A DNA stretch of 64,000 nucleotides from Polytrichum commune (taxonomy: Eukaryota > Streptophyta > Polytrichopsida > Polytrichales > Polytrichaceae). The stretch lies in NCBI GenBank assembly GCA_950295325.1, contig OX485803.1, positions 52,217,554-52,281,553 of the forward strand. The letters run 5' to 3'. Positions 48,091 through 60,700 of the stretch are shown piece by piece. The notes under the pieces were generated by a model that saw only the letters and a program-made list of their open reading frames with translations, was not told the origin of the DNA and did not search any database. The position numbers and the translations under genes are program-made. The stretch's first letter is position 1; each line of letters begins with the position of its first letter.

Positions 48091-50336
48091 CCTTAGGGAG
48101 GACAACGTGAAGGAGGCTTTTTTAAAGCTTTCTCCATGTTTCCTTTTTACTTTAAGTAAAGATACCCCCTTCACCGGCTCTTTTTTTTTGCGGCCAGTTT
48201 TTGGAAAATGAGAGGAAGGAGGCCACTAATTACTGAAACAACCATTCAGTAGACATTAAGAAGCAAGATGGGATTAGACTTTGATGTTACACATGATGTC
48301 CCCTTATGGGCACACCTTGGGGGATATCAAATTCCACCCTTCATTGTTCTTTATTATTGTGAGCCTCTAGGGAACAAATAATACACAAAACACCACTACA
48401 ATATAACACTTCAACAATGAAGCCCTGCCAAAGTTATAATTACTAAGGGGATGAAGATTTGGATTTCCACATATGAACAATGGGCATCATTTGTTGACAT
48501 GAGGCCACATGATTGGGCATGTGTTGACGGACGTATTTATAATTTTTAAACTAGGTGCATTGAAACCACTATGGTAAAGTATACTTGATGACATATGCGA
48601 TGACATACATACCCACAAAGAGTTTAAAGTGCATCCAAATGGCTTCCTCTTGTACGTTTGATCAATGTATGCACAAAACGAGACTCAATATGGTCCCAAA
48701 TCAATTTTGGCACTAGATAATTGATATGTTGAAGGAAAATGTTGTGTGTCACACAATGGTTAATTGAAACCTCTAGAAATTATGATGTGGCATGAAAACA
48801 AACTCAATTTCAGCAAGCAAAGTGCCTAAATTGATATGCCATACAACATACTATATGTATTCTTTACCATACACACAATTCCCATGAAAAAATGGCAATG
48901 AACTTCTCACACATTATTTTTAGTTTATTGACCTTGTTTGAGAATCAAAGAGTTTGATATGCACCAAAGTTGGGGTAAGCTTTTGTAACATTTGAAATTG
49001 GGGGGGGGGGAGTGAAAACATTAGGAAAACATTGAATACCCCAAGGATTTCTATTTTCATCAAATTTGACTCCTAAATCATGGTTAGAGACTCTAATTTG
49101 GTCATGGGGTATTGTACCAAAATAATTTAACAACAAACATGAGAGGGGCGGGCATTCACTACACTCGAAGTGGTGAGGTAGAAGTGGCTATCAATTACCC
49201 TAATTTTGACAAGGTAATAAGGGTAACAATGTAATAGAGTAACAATGCACAACTACATACTTCAACAAAACACTAATTGTATTACTCGAAGAACTAAAAA
49301 TTCAGCTCATAAATTGAAGGAAACATAATGTCAAGGATCAAAACTCTCCATTTTGAGAGGGGACTGGATTTGTGACTAGGATGGATCAAATGAGGTTTGT
49401 GATTTTGAGCATTTATGTAAAGATTAGACATGTTATGATTCATGTAATTTTGATATAGTTGTACTCATAATACATATTCTAATCCAAATACAACATAGAA
49501 TAATTGTTTGGGTTAGACAAGGGACCGTAATCCTCAAAGTGTCCATAATAGGTGCTCCTACCTTATAAAATGTCGTGAACCAAAGTCATCGAAGTTTTTG
49601 TTCTAAACTAGCGAGTTGATGAGGATGCTCTAGCTAACCTATCCAAAAAGTTGACTAAAAGTTGTCACTGGATATTAGAGTTATTCATAAAGTAAAGCAG
49701 ATGAATCGTGGCATTAGTCCAACACCCTAAGTTTATCAAAACTAACACAAAATCATCCAAGTTTTCTCAATGCTTAAATTACCATACACAAGAGTGATGT
49801 CGGGCTATTAAAAACTGATTTTTTAGCTTGTCCGATTAGAAAACATGGACCAAGCTAGCGTTCTGTAGGCCAATTTGAGATTTAGGACAACGGATCCTAT
49901 TCAAATACCCTACTTTAAATCTTAAAGTTTTGTTAAAAGTTTGAGAGTTGGAAAAGAAATAATACGAAATAAATATAATCCTAAAAATTTCACTCAACTT
50001 TTTGAATAGGCTCCGATGCATGATGAGTTCTTAATGGAAAGTTCTCTCGAAGAAGGATCAAACCCACGGTTTTGTTCCTTTTTGAGGGACTTTACGGAAA
50101 ACTCTGATACCTCAAGAATATTGTGGAAAGCGTCTCCTAGAGGAGTGGCTTTAGGGTTTCAAAGAGATACGTGTGGGGTCCTTGGAAGCTCAAAAGTAGG
50201 TAGTGTTGTGGTTTCTTTTTTGCAAACGTGAAGAAGTCAAATATATAAATACATACACATGTGAAACGGATGGGATGTTATGCGTACAAATTGAGAGCAT
50301 ATGGGGGGGGGGGGGTGATAGGGAATCATCGCATAT
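48091..50336. other. Intergenic, no gene seen
   Basis: AT-rich DNA with a G11 run at 49000-49010 and a G13 run at 50303-50315. No motif-bearing frame or clear element boundary. Confidence 0.45.
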
Positions 50337-50525
50337 GAGCGAACCTCTCATTTATCCAACATAAGCCTTGAAATAGTATGCAATCTTGAGGTTTATTTTT
50401 TTAGTTTATTAACACCGGATTTATGGTAGTTTCTAAGATTTTGAATTAGGTTAGTCCACGTTATTCGAGAAAATCAACCATAAATTAATAACAGGTTGAG
50501 TTTTTATGTTGGAAGAATGAGAGGT
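50337..50525. mobile_element. ~190-bp MITE, second copy of the CCTCTCAT family
   Basis: The left end CCTCTCATTTATCCAACATA and the right end TATGTTGGAAGAATGAGAGG are inverted and match the MITE at 16783-16965. Confidence 0.73.
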
Positions 50526-51149
50526 ATGCTTGTGTGTGACAATTTCCTTTTGGCCATTATGGAATCCCAATGTTAGTTTTTCAAAAGTGGGGGCACTACA
50601 ATTATATATGATTTAGCATGGCATTCTATTTGATGTGCCATGTTTATTAGAGTGTGGTCCTTATGACTTGTCTTGTAGCAAAAAGGGACTAGTCATTGCA
50701 AGATCAGTTACATGGGTCAATAATGATTAGTGTGGGCTAGACTGAATCGAATGTATAGTGCAATAGATGTGGAAAAGAACATGAGTAAATATTGTGAAAT
50801 TTGTCAAAGAGGCAATCATCTATTGATATTTTTTGGGCTAATAATTGATCAAATCACTATACATTTTTGTCATGGGAAATATTCGACTATGTGTTCCATC
50901 TGTTTGGGCACATGATAATGTTGAAATCTTCCCATATGGCATTGAAATATGTAGAGGTGACTTGAAAAACTCTCATTGGAAGGTTTTTGACAAGGGCATG
51001 AAGATACATATGATGTCTCACGTCAAAATATGTTCTTCAACAACCTATCATTTGGAGCACTTCCCATAGAATTATAAGGTTTTGAGCTAACTATAAGCTT
51101 TCAACAACGGCTTGCCCATCTACCCTCCTTTGGGTCAGTCAATCAAGCA

Positions 51150-51660
51150 ACATCACTATGCCAACTCCTTGCCTAACAAGGGGCTTACACTTGGCACGAA
51201 TCGATAATTATGTAAAAGGCATCATGGGGTCTATCTCATTGGGAAACCATGCCAACCCAACATTAAAAATCACATTTGATGATATCAAAGAGGTTGTTCT
51301 TGCTAAAGAGTGGAACTCTTTCCATCTCACAGGGAAGAAACTAAATTACCTTCACCTCAAGGATTTCTCAAATACAAATGTGAATTGTACTTGAAGCAAC
51401 AATTGAGACCACCACAACACAAGATCATTGTTCTTACCACACCTAGAGTCATAGACTTGCCATTGACACTAGATGGTGGTCAACTCTCCCTTTCTCTAGA
51501 GATAATAGACTATGCCACTTTTGCTCTTATAATGTAGTGAAAAATGAGGCACACTTTGTGTTGGAGTGTCCCTTATGTAACTTCATTAAAGATAGGTTTC
51601 ACTCACTATTTGAGAAGGTAGTATCAAGGAGTTTCAAGCCTTTCATTCAATTGAACCTTG
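51150..51660 (+). pseudogene. Non-LTR retrotransposon 3' relic with RT zinc-binding motif
   Basis: With frame changes, the + strand encodes LAIDTRWWSTLPF followed by DNRLCHFCSYNVVKNEAHFV and LECPLCNFIKDRF (about 51463-51597). The pattern LCxxC...E.HF.LECP is the zinc-binding segment at the C terminus of reverse transcriptases of many plant LINE-type elements. Upstream, ISLGNHANPTLKITFDDIKE gives a plausible continuation without a match I recognise. At least one frameshift and several stops are present, and no RT catalytic core is visible. Confidence 0.6.
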
Positions 51661-52639
51661 AAATTAGCCTCTAGCTCACGGAGGCTACCACACTACGCCA
51701 CTCTAAGGAATTAGCTAATTTGACACCATCTTGATGTACTTTCAGTCCCATAAGCCTTTCGGCTTCATCTAGAACAACATGGCGGCTTGCATCCCACAGA
51801 AAATTCCACTACCCAATAAATCTAAGGTACAAGTACCTAAAGCAGCGAATGACCACTAGCGATGCAATAGACTAGGGGTATAATGATTCTTGTGCAGACC
51901 CAAAATGGCTAATTGGAAAAGTGGTGGCCCGAAAAGGATGCACTGCTAGATGGGATGCAATGATTGACTGCATAGGTGTTGTTTAAATCACTTATGGGTG
52001 CCATTAAGTTAACTGTTTTGCGTGTCTTTGTATGCGGAGTGGAATATTTTGATGTTTAGATTAGGGAGACTCTATTATACAAGTAGGGGGTTTGACTTAC
52101 TTGCATCTTTGAAAAAAATGTAACTAATTACTTATATGAAATAAAATTACGAAACAACTTGCATTCCTCATCATTTCCTCTTCTCCATCTCTGGGAAAAA
52201 TATTGCACAAATTTTCAAACCACTCGTTCTAGCCGAATCAACTTATTTTCAACGCTTTAGGTATTTCTATCTTATTAAGCCAAGGAATGATGCTACAAAA
52301 TATGTGAAGGACCTAAAGCCATGAAGCCATGAACCTTCTGTGACTTACCCTATGGGAGATTTGCTTCTTCCAAAAGACCCTTAAACCTTAATGTTTAAAG
52401 TTGTATATATGCAGTTCCAAGCCAGTCACCTGGAAACCCTAATTTTTTTCATCAATTCCCTTAAACTAATGGAAAGTCCATTATTTACCACCCATTACTC
52501 TAAACTGTTAAATTTACTCTAGAATCCTACTCGGGGGTGGACTCTTCATTGGAAACCTACATGACATGTGTGGGGGGCTATGAAATAAAATCTCTTAATG
52601 TGAGAGGTCCATAGAGAACAACAAATGAATACGTACTGA
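51661..52639. other. Intergenic, no gene seen
   Basis: Non-coding AT-rich DNA following the retrotransposon relic. It may include the relic's untranslated tail, but no poly-A end or target duplication was identified. Confidence 0.4.
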
Positions 52640-53260
52640 TGGTAGGCTAGATAATGGATTATGTAGTTGCACCAAACTTTTAAGTTGAATGTGATATATG
52701 CCTCTACTAAATACACAAAATATTAAAATGAATCATGAATTACAAAGGCCTTCATTAAAAAATACAATCGACTTTCACTTTTCCAATGAGAAAGTTATTG
52801 AATACATATTTTCATCGATAGGGTGTAACTCAAAATAATCTAACTCTAAAACACATGTCATTGCCAAAGTTAAGGCAATAGTAGCATATGAATTCACCAT
52901 CATATGATCGATTCAATCGTAAGTCCACTTTGACCCAACTTGAAAATACCTAGAACCCAAATGAAAACCCTAACAAGAATGGAAATGGTAGTCATTGGGG
53001 ATGATTACCATATGACATCAATGAATGAAAATGTAAATTGGATGAAACTAGCACATATGATCAAAAACAATTTTGAAACTTAGGGCCCCTTTTTGTACAC
53101 CTACCTTCATTTGAAAGCAATTGATAGCCTTCTTAAATGTACACACTAGAGGAAGACAACACCTCTCCCATATGTACATTGTATATGCTAATGCCTCAAC
53201 TAATATCCCTTTCTACACTCACATTAGTTCATACACAACATGAATAGTCCACCCCTAGGG
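52640..53260 (-). repeat. Dispersed repeat, copy B (inverted relative to copy A)
   Basis: Reverse complemented, this stretch matches 26830-27480 in order, with TCGATCATATGATGGTGAAT, GCAATGACATGTGTTTTAGA, CTCTAGTGTGTACATTTAAG and GGTGTACAAAAAGGGGCC. It has no coding content. Confidence 0.75.
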
Positions 53261-54960
53261 AATCCTGGAAACGAACCCTATTTGTTTCCTACCCTAAAAC
53301 CAAAATACTTGTCTTATATGAACCTCTCTATTCCTTCTGCCTCATAAAATGTAATTCACAATCCCTATCTTCCATCCAAAACAAATCAAATTTCTCTTCA
53401 ATTCAAAAATATTTAACCCTATAGTTGGCCACATGTGGTTTTCAAAAAAAAATCTAGTGTCCTACCCAAGGATCATGGGGATTCATGGCTTATATCGAGG
53501 GTGGAGGATGATAAAAAAATTTAAAAAGAAAAAGAAAAAAGAAAAAAGGAAGCTATGCTATAGGGGAAGTTTGCATGTTCTTCCCCAATCTTGGAATGCC
53601 ACCTCAAACACCAAATGGTTATGATATTTGGTTTCATATACACTATTTGTGAAAGGTTACACAAAATTGCCTAGAGGTCTAGAAATGTCACATCCACTAA
53701 TTGTCAACGTGACAATATAAGTTATGTTTTATGAAATGACATTTTTAGAGCACATTGGAATACTTAAAATGATCGTCTTATGTTGAAGTGTGCAAGTGGA
53801 AAATATTATTGAGCATACTAATGCCAAACTTCATGGGTTTACACAGATGATAAACTTGTTGATTGGTTTATAGCTATGCGTAGGCCTCAAAATATTATTG
53901 AACATACTACCGTGAATTGTTATGTGGTTTTCACCAATGATCAATTTATTGACCATTAGTGCAACCTAGACATAAGCCCCATTACAGGGTAAGTCACGTT
54001 TTTAGGTTGGTGACACTAAATACCCTAAAAGTATGCAGTGCAATCATAAGCTTGCATGCCAACCATGTGGTTGAGGAATACTTTGCCTTTGTCACGATGT
54101 CGATCTCTTATGGTTATTATTTCTTTTCCTCTCTTCTTACTCCCATAAATGCTACATCTTAAAAGCTCTCTTTTTTTCGGGGGGGGGGGGGGTTACTAAG
54201 GAAACTCCCAAACTACGTCAATGATTCAGTTCTCACACATTTTTTGGCCCAAAAAGCCCCAAAAAAGTGTGAGAATGAATGCACTTCACAATGAATGTTG
54301 TATTTTCATCTAGTAAGTTAGTTCATGACTTACCATTTCCTTGACTTGCATACTACATTGATCATCCCAAATAGTGTGTGTTACTATTTGAATTTACGCA
54401 ATGCAATAACAACTTACTCACTAATTCATTTTTTACTAACAAATGTTCAATACAGTGTTCAAAAAAATATAGAACATAAGTGACTTCGCTTGGTAAATTA
54501 CTACAATACTGCACGACTCCGAATAGGAACATGCACTAATTGGGGTTCTTAGTGTAGTTATTAGTTGTTATCTGTGTAGAAAAAATCTTAGTCTCAAGTG
54601 AAATTCCATACCAACACATAACTCCAAATGGTAACCCACATCTATAGCTATTTGACGTAGTTAAATTACAAATATACCTTGACTTTTATTGAACATATCT
54701 AAATGACACAATGTCCAAGTTTCGTGCACTCAACTACATTGACCTCCTTATCGATTGCTAGATTCCTCTAAAAAAAATCTCTATAAATCTTGTCAAGTAT
54801 GTACGTACCTCGCTCACAAATGCAAGGGTCTCAACTTTCAAAGTGCTCAAATAAATTGTCCCTCATAGCTAGCGAGGTGCTTCTAGGTAGGTTTCATGAG
54901 CACAGGGCCAGCGTTAGTGAATTAAGTGGCTTTATATATGGAGAGCCAATAAGTAAGTTA
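53261..54960. other. Intergenic with a weak MITE relative
   Basis: A G14 run lies at 54179-54192. At about 54372-54560 the interior of the short MITE at 13723-13948 recurs (ACTAACAAATGTTCAAT, TATAGAAC, GTGAC...TTGGTAAA), ending in TTCTTAGTGTAGTTA. An isolated GGTGACACTAAATACCCT near 54005 resembles the same terminus. No gene is seen. Confidence 0.4.
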
Positions 54961-55463
54961 AGGGCCACTTCACACATGAGACTGAGAGCCCATGACCGTT
55001 ACACTTCAAGCACTCTCATTGGTGGAAAAGGCGGAGCTGGTCCGAGTTTGCCGCTTCACACTACGCTTGAGGGACCAACGAAGTAGGTTAATGCAAGGTG
55101 GATGTAGAGTCTACATGGATTCCTACATGGCATCTAATGGATCATGCTTCATGGTCACTTGGACTATTTTCAAAAACCACCTCTTGGAGGTAGGTCTAAC
55201 ACAAAACCAGGAGACCATGACACTCCGAATGCTCACGACCGTTGATTTGTTCTATTTTATCATGTTAGAAGACCTGCATGAATAGAAATTCATAAAAATA
55301 GCATTTGGTTGAGGATCCGGTACATATGACTTCACACTACACTTGAGGGTCCGTGACTACACTACATGATGGTAGAGGTGTGTTGGGACGGACTTTGGAC
55401 ACTTTCTTTTGGGCTCTCACAATTTCATGGTCACGGCTCTTGGGTCATGTGTGAAGTGGCCCT
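54961..55463. mobile_element. ~500-bp MITE with ~36-bp terminal inverted repeats
   Basis: The left end AGGGCCACTTCACACATGAG continues to GAGAGCCCATGACC; the right end GGTCACGGCTCTTGGG runs to CATGTGTGAAGTGGCCCT. Inside, CTTCACACTACGCTTGAGGG and CTTCACACTACACTTGAGGG form a direct repeat about 275 bases apart. No coding potential was recognised. Confidence 0.8.
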
Positions 55464-56389
55464 AGCTAAGATGCATTTCAATCGGGACCCAAATCGAAAT
55501 GGGAGTTTGGCCCATCGGGATTTGGGCATCATTAATTGCGAGAAACGTGGGAAATAATTGAACCAGGGACCGGTGCTTAATGGTGGAGGTCAATGTAGAC
55601 AACAGTATCTGTCTGCTTGCTTCCTTGCTTGCATGCATGCTACAGTCGCACCTCTTTAATAAGATGCGTTTGGGCTACGAGAAAACCGTCGTATTATCGA
55701 GGTGTCGCATATATAATAATAGTCAGTAACATGACAAATTGGACCTCTTTGTCGTAATACCAAAGGCACTTCATGAAAACACACATTAGATATTTTTTTC
55801 ATATGTCTTTATGAATGTGCGGATTTTTCTCATGCAATCCATGTGGACTTTGGAAGAAGGTATCAATAAGCCTGATGTTGCTACTTCAAATTAACAAACA
55901 TCTTCTTGAGCTTCTCCGATATGGTCTGTAGTTTCGTTACGCTTACAAGAGTACATTTTAATGCGTTGTCCATCCAAATGTAGCTAACGATTGAGTATGA
56001 TGTTGCGCATGTACTAGTTTCACTATAGGTGGAGTTCACTCATCAATATCTAAAGGGTTCGAGAGTTGTGCATGAAGGGCATCACCACCCATGATGGCGC
56101 CTTGAACTGATGCTCTGATGCTATTCATTAGTTTTTAGTTCAGTTCAAGTCGTAGATTGTTCAGGTGCCCCACCCATCGCTGCATTTTCAGGGTAATCTT
56201 CTTCGGGGTAATTTTATGATATCTGAGGAGCTTCTCAAACTCAACCATTTCATCTGTAAGGGCAAAACCAGTGACCCCATTTTTTTCTCCGAGTAAATTG
56301 ATTCACTTGTCTTATTCTCCCATCACTGCAGTTCGGGGCAACTCGTCCACTGCAAAACAACTAAGTTTTGCATGACATTCACTAAAAAT

Positions 56390-56478
56390 TGGATGTAGAG
56401 TAGTTTAGTTCATCCGTTTTGCAAATGGGTGGGGCAATTCCAAACTGAACTGAACTACTCTACATCTGATTTTCAGTG
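56390..56478. repeat. Imperfect palindrome inside the pogo-like relic
   Basis: Arms of about 33 bases (CACTAAAAATTGGATGTAGA against TCTACATCTGATTTTCAGTG, continuing with AGTAGTTTAGTTCA against TGAACTGAACTACT) flank a loop of about 20-25 bases. It follows the transposase-like frame ending in PPIPDFTENQ on the minus strand and may be a small secondary insertion or its remnant. Confidence 0.6.
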
Positions 56479-56895
56479 AAGTCTGGGATGGGTGGCAATG
56501 CTCTAAGGTTAAAACCAAGTGGCTTTATTCTATGTCCCAAGGCCATATCAACCAGCCTTGACATCCAATATTCAACTTCAATGATGTCTTTGCCTTCCAT
56601 TATCATATAATCTTCAAATGGCATTTCATCTTATGCAAGCTACAATGTTGATATGAGGACTGCCAAATCTTCTGACTCCTTGGTTAGCCTCAATTTTTCT
56701 CGTTGAACCTCAATAGCAAAGTTTGCACTCCATTCAAGTGACAAAACTCTTGAATTTCTCCAACAATTTTGGATAGTTTGAGGATCCATATATGTCCAAA
56801 CCTTATAGCTCCAAAGAATTGTTTGTTTAATATTGGATACAACCTTTTTCAAATCCACGTGTTGATTTGAATCAAAACGCGATGAAGATTGAGAG
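56479..56895 (-). pseudogene. Relic of a pogo/Tigger-type transposase C terminus
   Basis: The minus strand encodes HVDLKKVVSNIKQTILW, then YMDPQTIQNCWRNSRVLS and an acidic tail EKLRLTKESEDLAVL. The phrase TIxNCWRxS/T is a signature of the end of the DDE domain region in pogo/Tigger/CENP-B-like transposases. After a stop, another frame continues with EVEYWMSRLVDMALGHRIK and LPPIPDFTENQM. No CENP-B DNA-binding domain or catalytic DDE core was found, so this is a fragment. Confidence 0.6.
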
Positions 56896-57365
56896 GGGTT
56901 TGTGTGAGTAGGATGTTTGTGATGATTGGGGAAGAGGCTAATTAATGTTAAGAATATGAGTATTTGTTTTAGATGGGTGTAGAAGTGGGGGCTTCTTGAA
57001 ATGTTTGCCTCACGTGTATTCTTTTAGGAAATTTCACATTTGCGTGTATAAGGTGTTGTGTTCAAGGGTGTTTTGGTTCGTGGAGATATCATATGCCGTT
57101 GTGGTATTCGATTGGGTAAGGTTTGGAAGATGTGTGGTTTGAAAGGATACATTTTGGGAGAATGATGCAAATCCACGAGAGAAGTTTGGACTCTTTGTTG
57201 ATATATAGATAGATGATACACAAGAAGAGTAGCACGATGAATTGATGTGATATTAAGACAAAGCTATTCATGATATTTGTTATAGCCTTGGTGTGGATTG
57301 TTGGGGAAGCCCGCAAGGGGGGGGGGGGAGCTTGGAGATGAAGTTGTGCTCTTCCAATATGCATT

Positions 57366-58900
57366 GTGGTAGGATTGTTTGGTGCCGGGTGGCCCTGGGG
57401 TGGTCAAAGTTTGGCTATGGCTTGTAAGCGTTGGCATGAGAGTTGGAATTCAATGACCATGGATCCAATGGCTGATGCTTGCGGTTTGTACTTTGAGTGT
57501 GTCCATGGCCTCTTCAACTCACTTGTCCGTGTTAAGGTCGATGGGAGAGACCATTGTGGCAATCTTTTCATTTATTTTCTCTTCCCAAACTTGCATAGTT
57601 TGGTTGAGGAGTTTCTCAATGATAAGTGGGTTGGTGAGTGTGGAGTTGTGCATTGCTTGCATCTTTTGTGTTATCGCCTCTCATGTTGGGGCTTGAGCTA
57701 GCTGGATGGCGGTTTGGTTTAGCTTTGATATGTCAATGCTACCCCATTCTGGTATGAAGTCGACGTGCCTCCCAAGTATGTATGCAAACTTGTTCAACCA
57801 TTTGGTGTAGACCACGGCTTTGAGACATTGCATGTGGCACCACTTGGGTTGTCGATTGACTTTGTGCTTGGGGGCGCATATGAAGCTCACTCCTATGATG
57901 TTGTTTTCTCCAAAAGACTTCTTGATGGTCTTCACTATGGCGGGTTGCGATTCTTTTTGAGGGAGATTGTTAACTACTAGTGTCATGCTAATACAAAATT
58001 TGGATGGGTTTCCGACATCCCAGTCATGGGTTACGCTAACCTTAAGCATATCATAATTGTAGACAAGTCCCGTGCTTTAAGATCAAGTCTTTTGCTTCTT
58101 TAGAGGTGAGTGTGAGAAGCGCATGATGTTTGTTCGCATCCGGTTTGGTCAAAGTGAGGAATTTGTGTTGCTTCCCATCGTAGTAGCTCTCTCATACTAG
58201 TGTGTTGAAGGTGTTATGTGTGGAGTGATCCTGGAGTGCAGTCCCCTTGAGGTGAAGTCAACGATTCCTTGCTTTTGTAACTAATTCAAATATTTTTTAT
58301 GCCTTACCTATATCCCTCTCTCCTTTTAACTCCATCACAAATGCATGTTCTCCTCTCAAAAGTGCCAAGCCGTCCTAGAGCGGGTAATTGAGGGGGGTTT
58401 GAGAAAACATGTCCAGTTCTTGGTCACTTGGTTCAATCCAATATTTATTGGACTTGAGTACTCTGAACCGAGTGGTATGTTCATATTGTGTAGGCGGTTG
58501 AAGCAAGCTCTTCATGCTTCTCCCTTGCTCATGTTCTTGAATCCGGTGTCATATCGAATGGTGATGCAGAAGCCATTGGAGAGCCTTGTCTCATGATTCA
58601 TTTTCTCATGTATTGGAAAATGTGTAAGTGTAAATGGTGCCCCAGAACTATATCCAACCTTTCATTTGGGTGCCGTCAATGCACTTTTGGGAATGCTCAC
58701 TAGAGTGTCCTTAATTCATCTACTTCGGAGGTGTGCCCGCAGTCAAAAATTCCTCATCCATGCGGGTCTCCATAAAAATTGGTTTGCCTCTTTGGGTAAC
58801 AACGGCCTCATGAATTTGATATCTAGACCACATTTGAGCCACAATTTAATGTTAGGAATTGCTACCTTTTGACATGAGCGGTTTTGTATACCTTTCTAAT
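57366..58900 (-). pseudogene. Degenerate transposon-borne ORF of unrecognised family
   Basis: On the minus strand coding-like sequence runs from about 58900 to 57400 with many stops and shifts. The longest clean piece (57681-58049) has VSVTHDWDVGNPSKFCISMT, WCHMQCLKAVVYTKWLNKFA and ILGRHVDFIPEWGSID. Upstream, in order, come NIPLGSEYSSPINIGLNQVT, HSTHNTFNTLV, ESYYDGKQHKFLTLTKPDAN and LTSKEAKDLILKHGTCL. Downstream is a Gln/Lys-rich stretch suggesting coiled coil. The frame-by-frame continuity shows a former protein of at least 400 residues. I do not recognise a named domain; it looks transposon-associated. Confidence 0.6.
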
Positions 58901-60700
58901 ATTGTTTTGTTTTGGATATTGCAGTATCTTCAACGACGGACATCTTCCTTTTCATACTATGGGTAATGCATGTGTCTTCTTTCCTTGGGCTCTTGTAAGG
59001 TAGTGTAGGCAGGGTGTTATCCGCCAAGTGGATGACATTTCTTTCTTTGGTTGCTACTTGTGCTTGAGTCCCAACCGAGTACACATGAAAGGTGGACAAT
59101 TAGTGGGAGCTTCCATCCCATTCAGGTGAGACATCCTCCAACTGTATGTTGATGTCGATGTCGATGTCATGTAGTGGTGTGTGGTTTTTTTCCATGAGCA
59201 AACCTTGTTGTATGTTGGTTGCTAGGGTTTTGTTGGATTGTTCCACCTCCTTTGTAAGCCTACGGATCCTCTTCCTCTCGTATGACTTGTTAATGGTGCC
59301 TCTAATGGCCATGTCGTGTTGTAAAGCTTGGGTTGGTTTTTGATGTGCAAATGGTGTTGTTGATGGCGTATGTCGGGAAGGGCCCAACTCGGTGTTTTAT
59401 TCAACTTGTAAGTGTCTGTTGAATGAAGCCAAGGTGTTCAATGGCACAATCTCCTCATTTTTGCTTGTGTTTTTGTGTATTGAATGGTGTCTCCTCTTGT
59501 TGTTGCTCTTCTTGGGCAATCTCTTTGTGCGTTGCTAGCGTTTGATGGTGTCTTGGGCAGTGTTTTGTAGATGTTTTGTTGTTCTCCTTGGGTACATGGT
59601 TGCGGTGCTCTTTGGTTCCAGAGTTGCGGTAGACCTCTTCATCACCTCCAAGTATTAGGACAATGCAACAACTTGTAGGTGCGGTATTATCTTTTGTGTG
59701 ATTGTATTGGTGTTCTCTGTGTTGTTGAGTCCGTGTTCTCATAGATGGAGTTATGGCGGGCATCCTCTACACCGTCAACATGTACCGGAGCAAGGTGGCA
59801 GCATGCATGTGCAACTTGCTTCATGTTGTAGGGGAGGTTGGTTTTTTGAAAGCAATACTCTTGCGGTGGATCGACTGAGAGCAAGTGTGTAAGCTCACTT
59901 CCCTCTCTATGTGTGTAGGATGTGTCTATGAGTGGAGGTGATTTGAGTGTGTTGGGGATGGCATTTTGTAATGTGTATCCTGTGGGTTTGTGTGGGTAAA
60001 GGGAAAAACATTGAGAGGTGATTGTTAGTGTACTAAGGTGGCGTTCATCAATTATAACGCGTGGTGCTTATTGTTGAATGTATTTGGAAAGATTGAGGGA
60101 AGTACATTGATGGGTGAGTAGGATCCACTTACAAATGTGGGGACCTGCCTTGATGTTAGGATGTGCTTGTAAGTGGTTCTCTTGTTGAAAGTTAAGGTAG
60201 TGATATTGTTGGATCTTGTTGTTCAATGCTGATAGCACTATTGGAATAAAACATACTATGAGGAACACAATTGTGTTGGGGTTTTGTAGCTCCACATGTT
60301 GGTGTTGCATCTGTTGTGTGGACATGCTCTTCCACTTATCTCTTTGTTGTGGGTGGAGCCTTGATAGTAACTTCTTTGGCTTGCATTTGAGATATTCTTC
60401 TCTTAGTTGGGTTTGTGTGGATGTTTGACCTCTGCATTCATTCGACTATCTTGGCAATTTGGAACCTTGTTTCTTCTTGGGTGTTGGGTAACTATTTTTC
60501 GGGTTTGTAGTTGAATCACTACAACCTCTTGCAATCTATCCATCTTTTGTTTTGTTACGAGGTTTGTTGGGTGTTGAGTTGTTGAGGTGTTGTGGTGTTG
60601 TGGGTTGTGGCTCCAATCTTGTTCGAGATTGTTTGAGGTTGTTGGATTTGTTGGTGCAGGGCTTCACTTTGCAATGCCTCTCCTCATTCTAATGACTCTC
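58901..60700 (-). other. GT-rich segment, possibly eroded N-terminal coding of the same element
   Basis: The + strand is strongly GT-rich and the minus strand gives several Gln/His/Thr-rich frames, including one at 59100-59387 with YERKRIRRLTKEVEQSNKTL that could form a coiled coil. None has a recognisable domain. The strand bias matches the pseudogene at 57366-58900, so this may be its upstream part; that is an inference. Confidence 0.35.

Noticed and set aside
59455-59763. 102-residue Gln/His/Thr-rich minus-strand frame as a gene
   Set aside because: The composition follows the GT-rich plus strand; no domain, start context or splice support.
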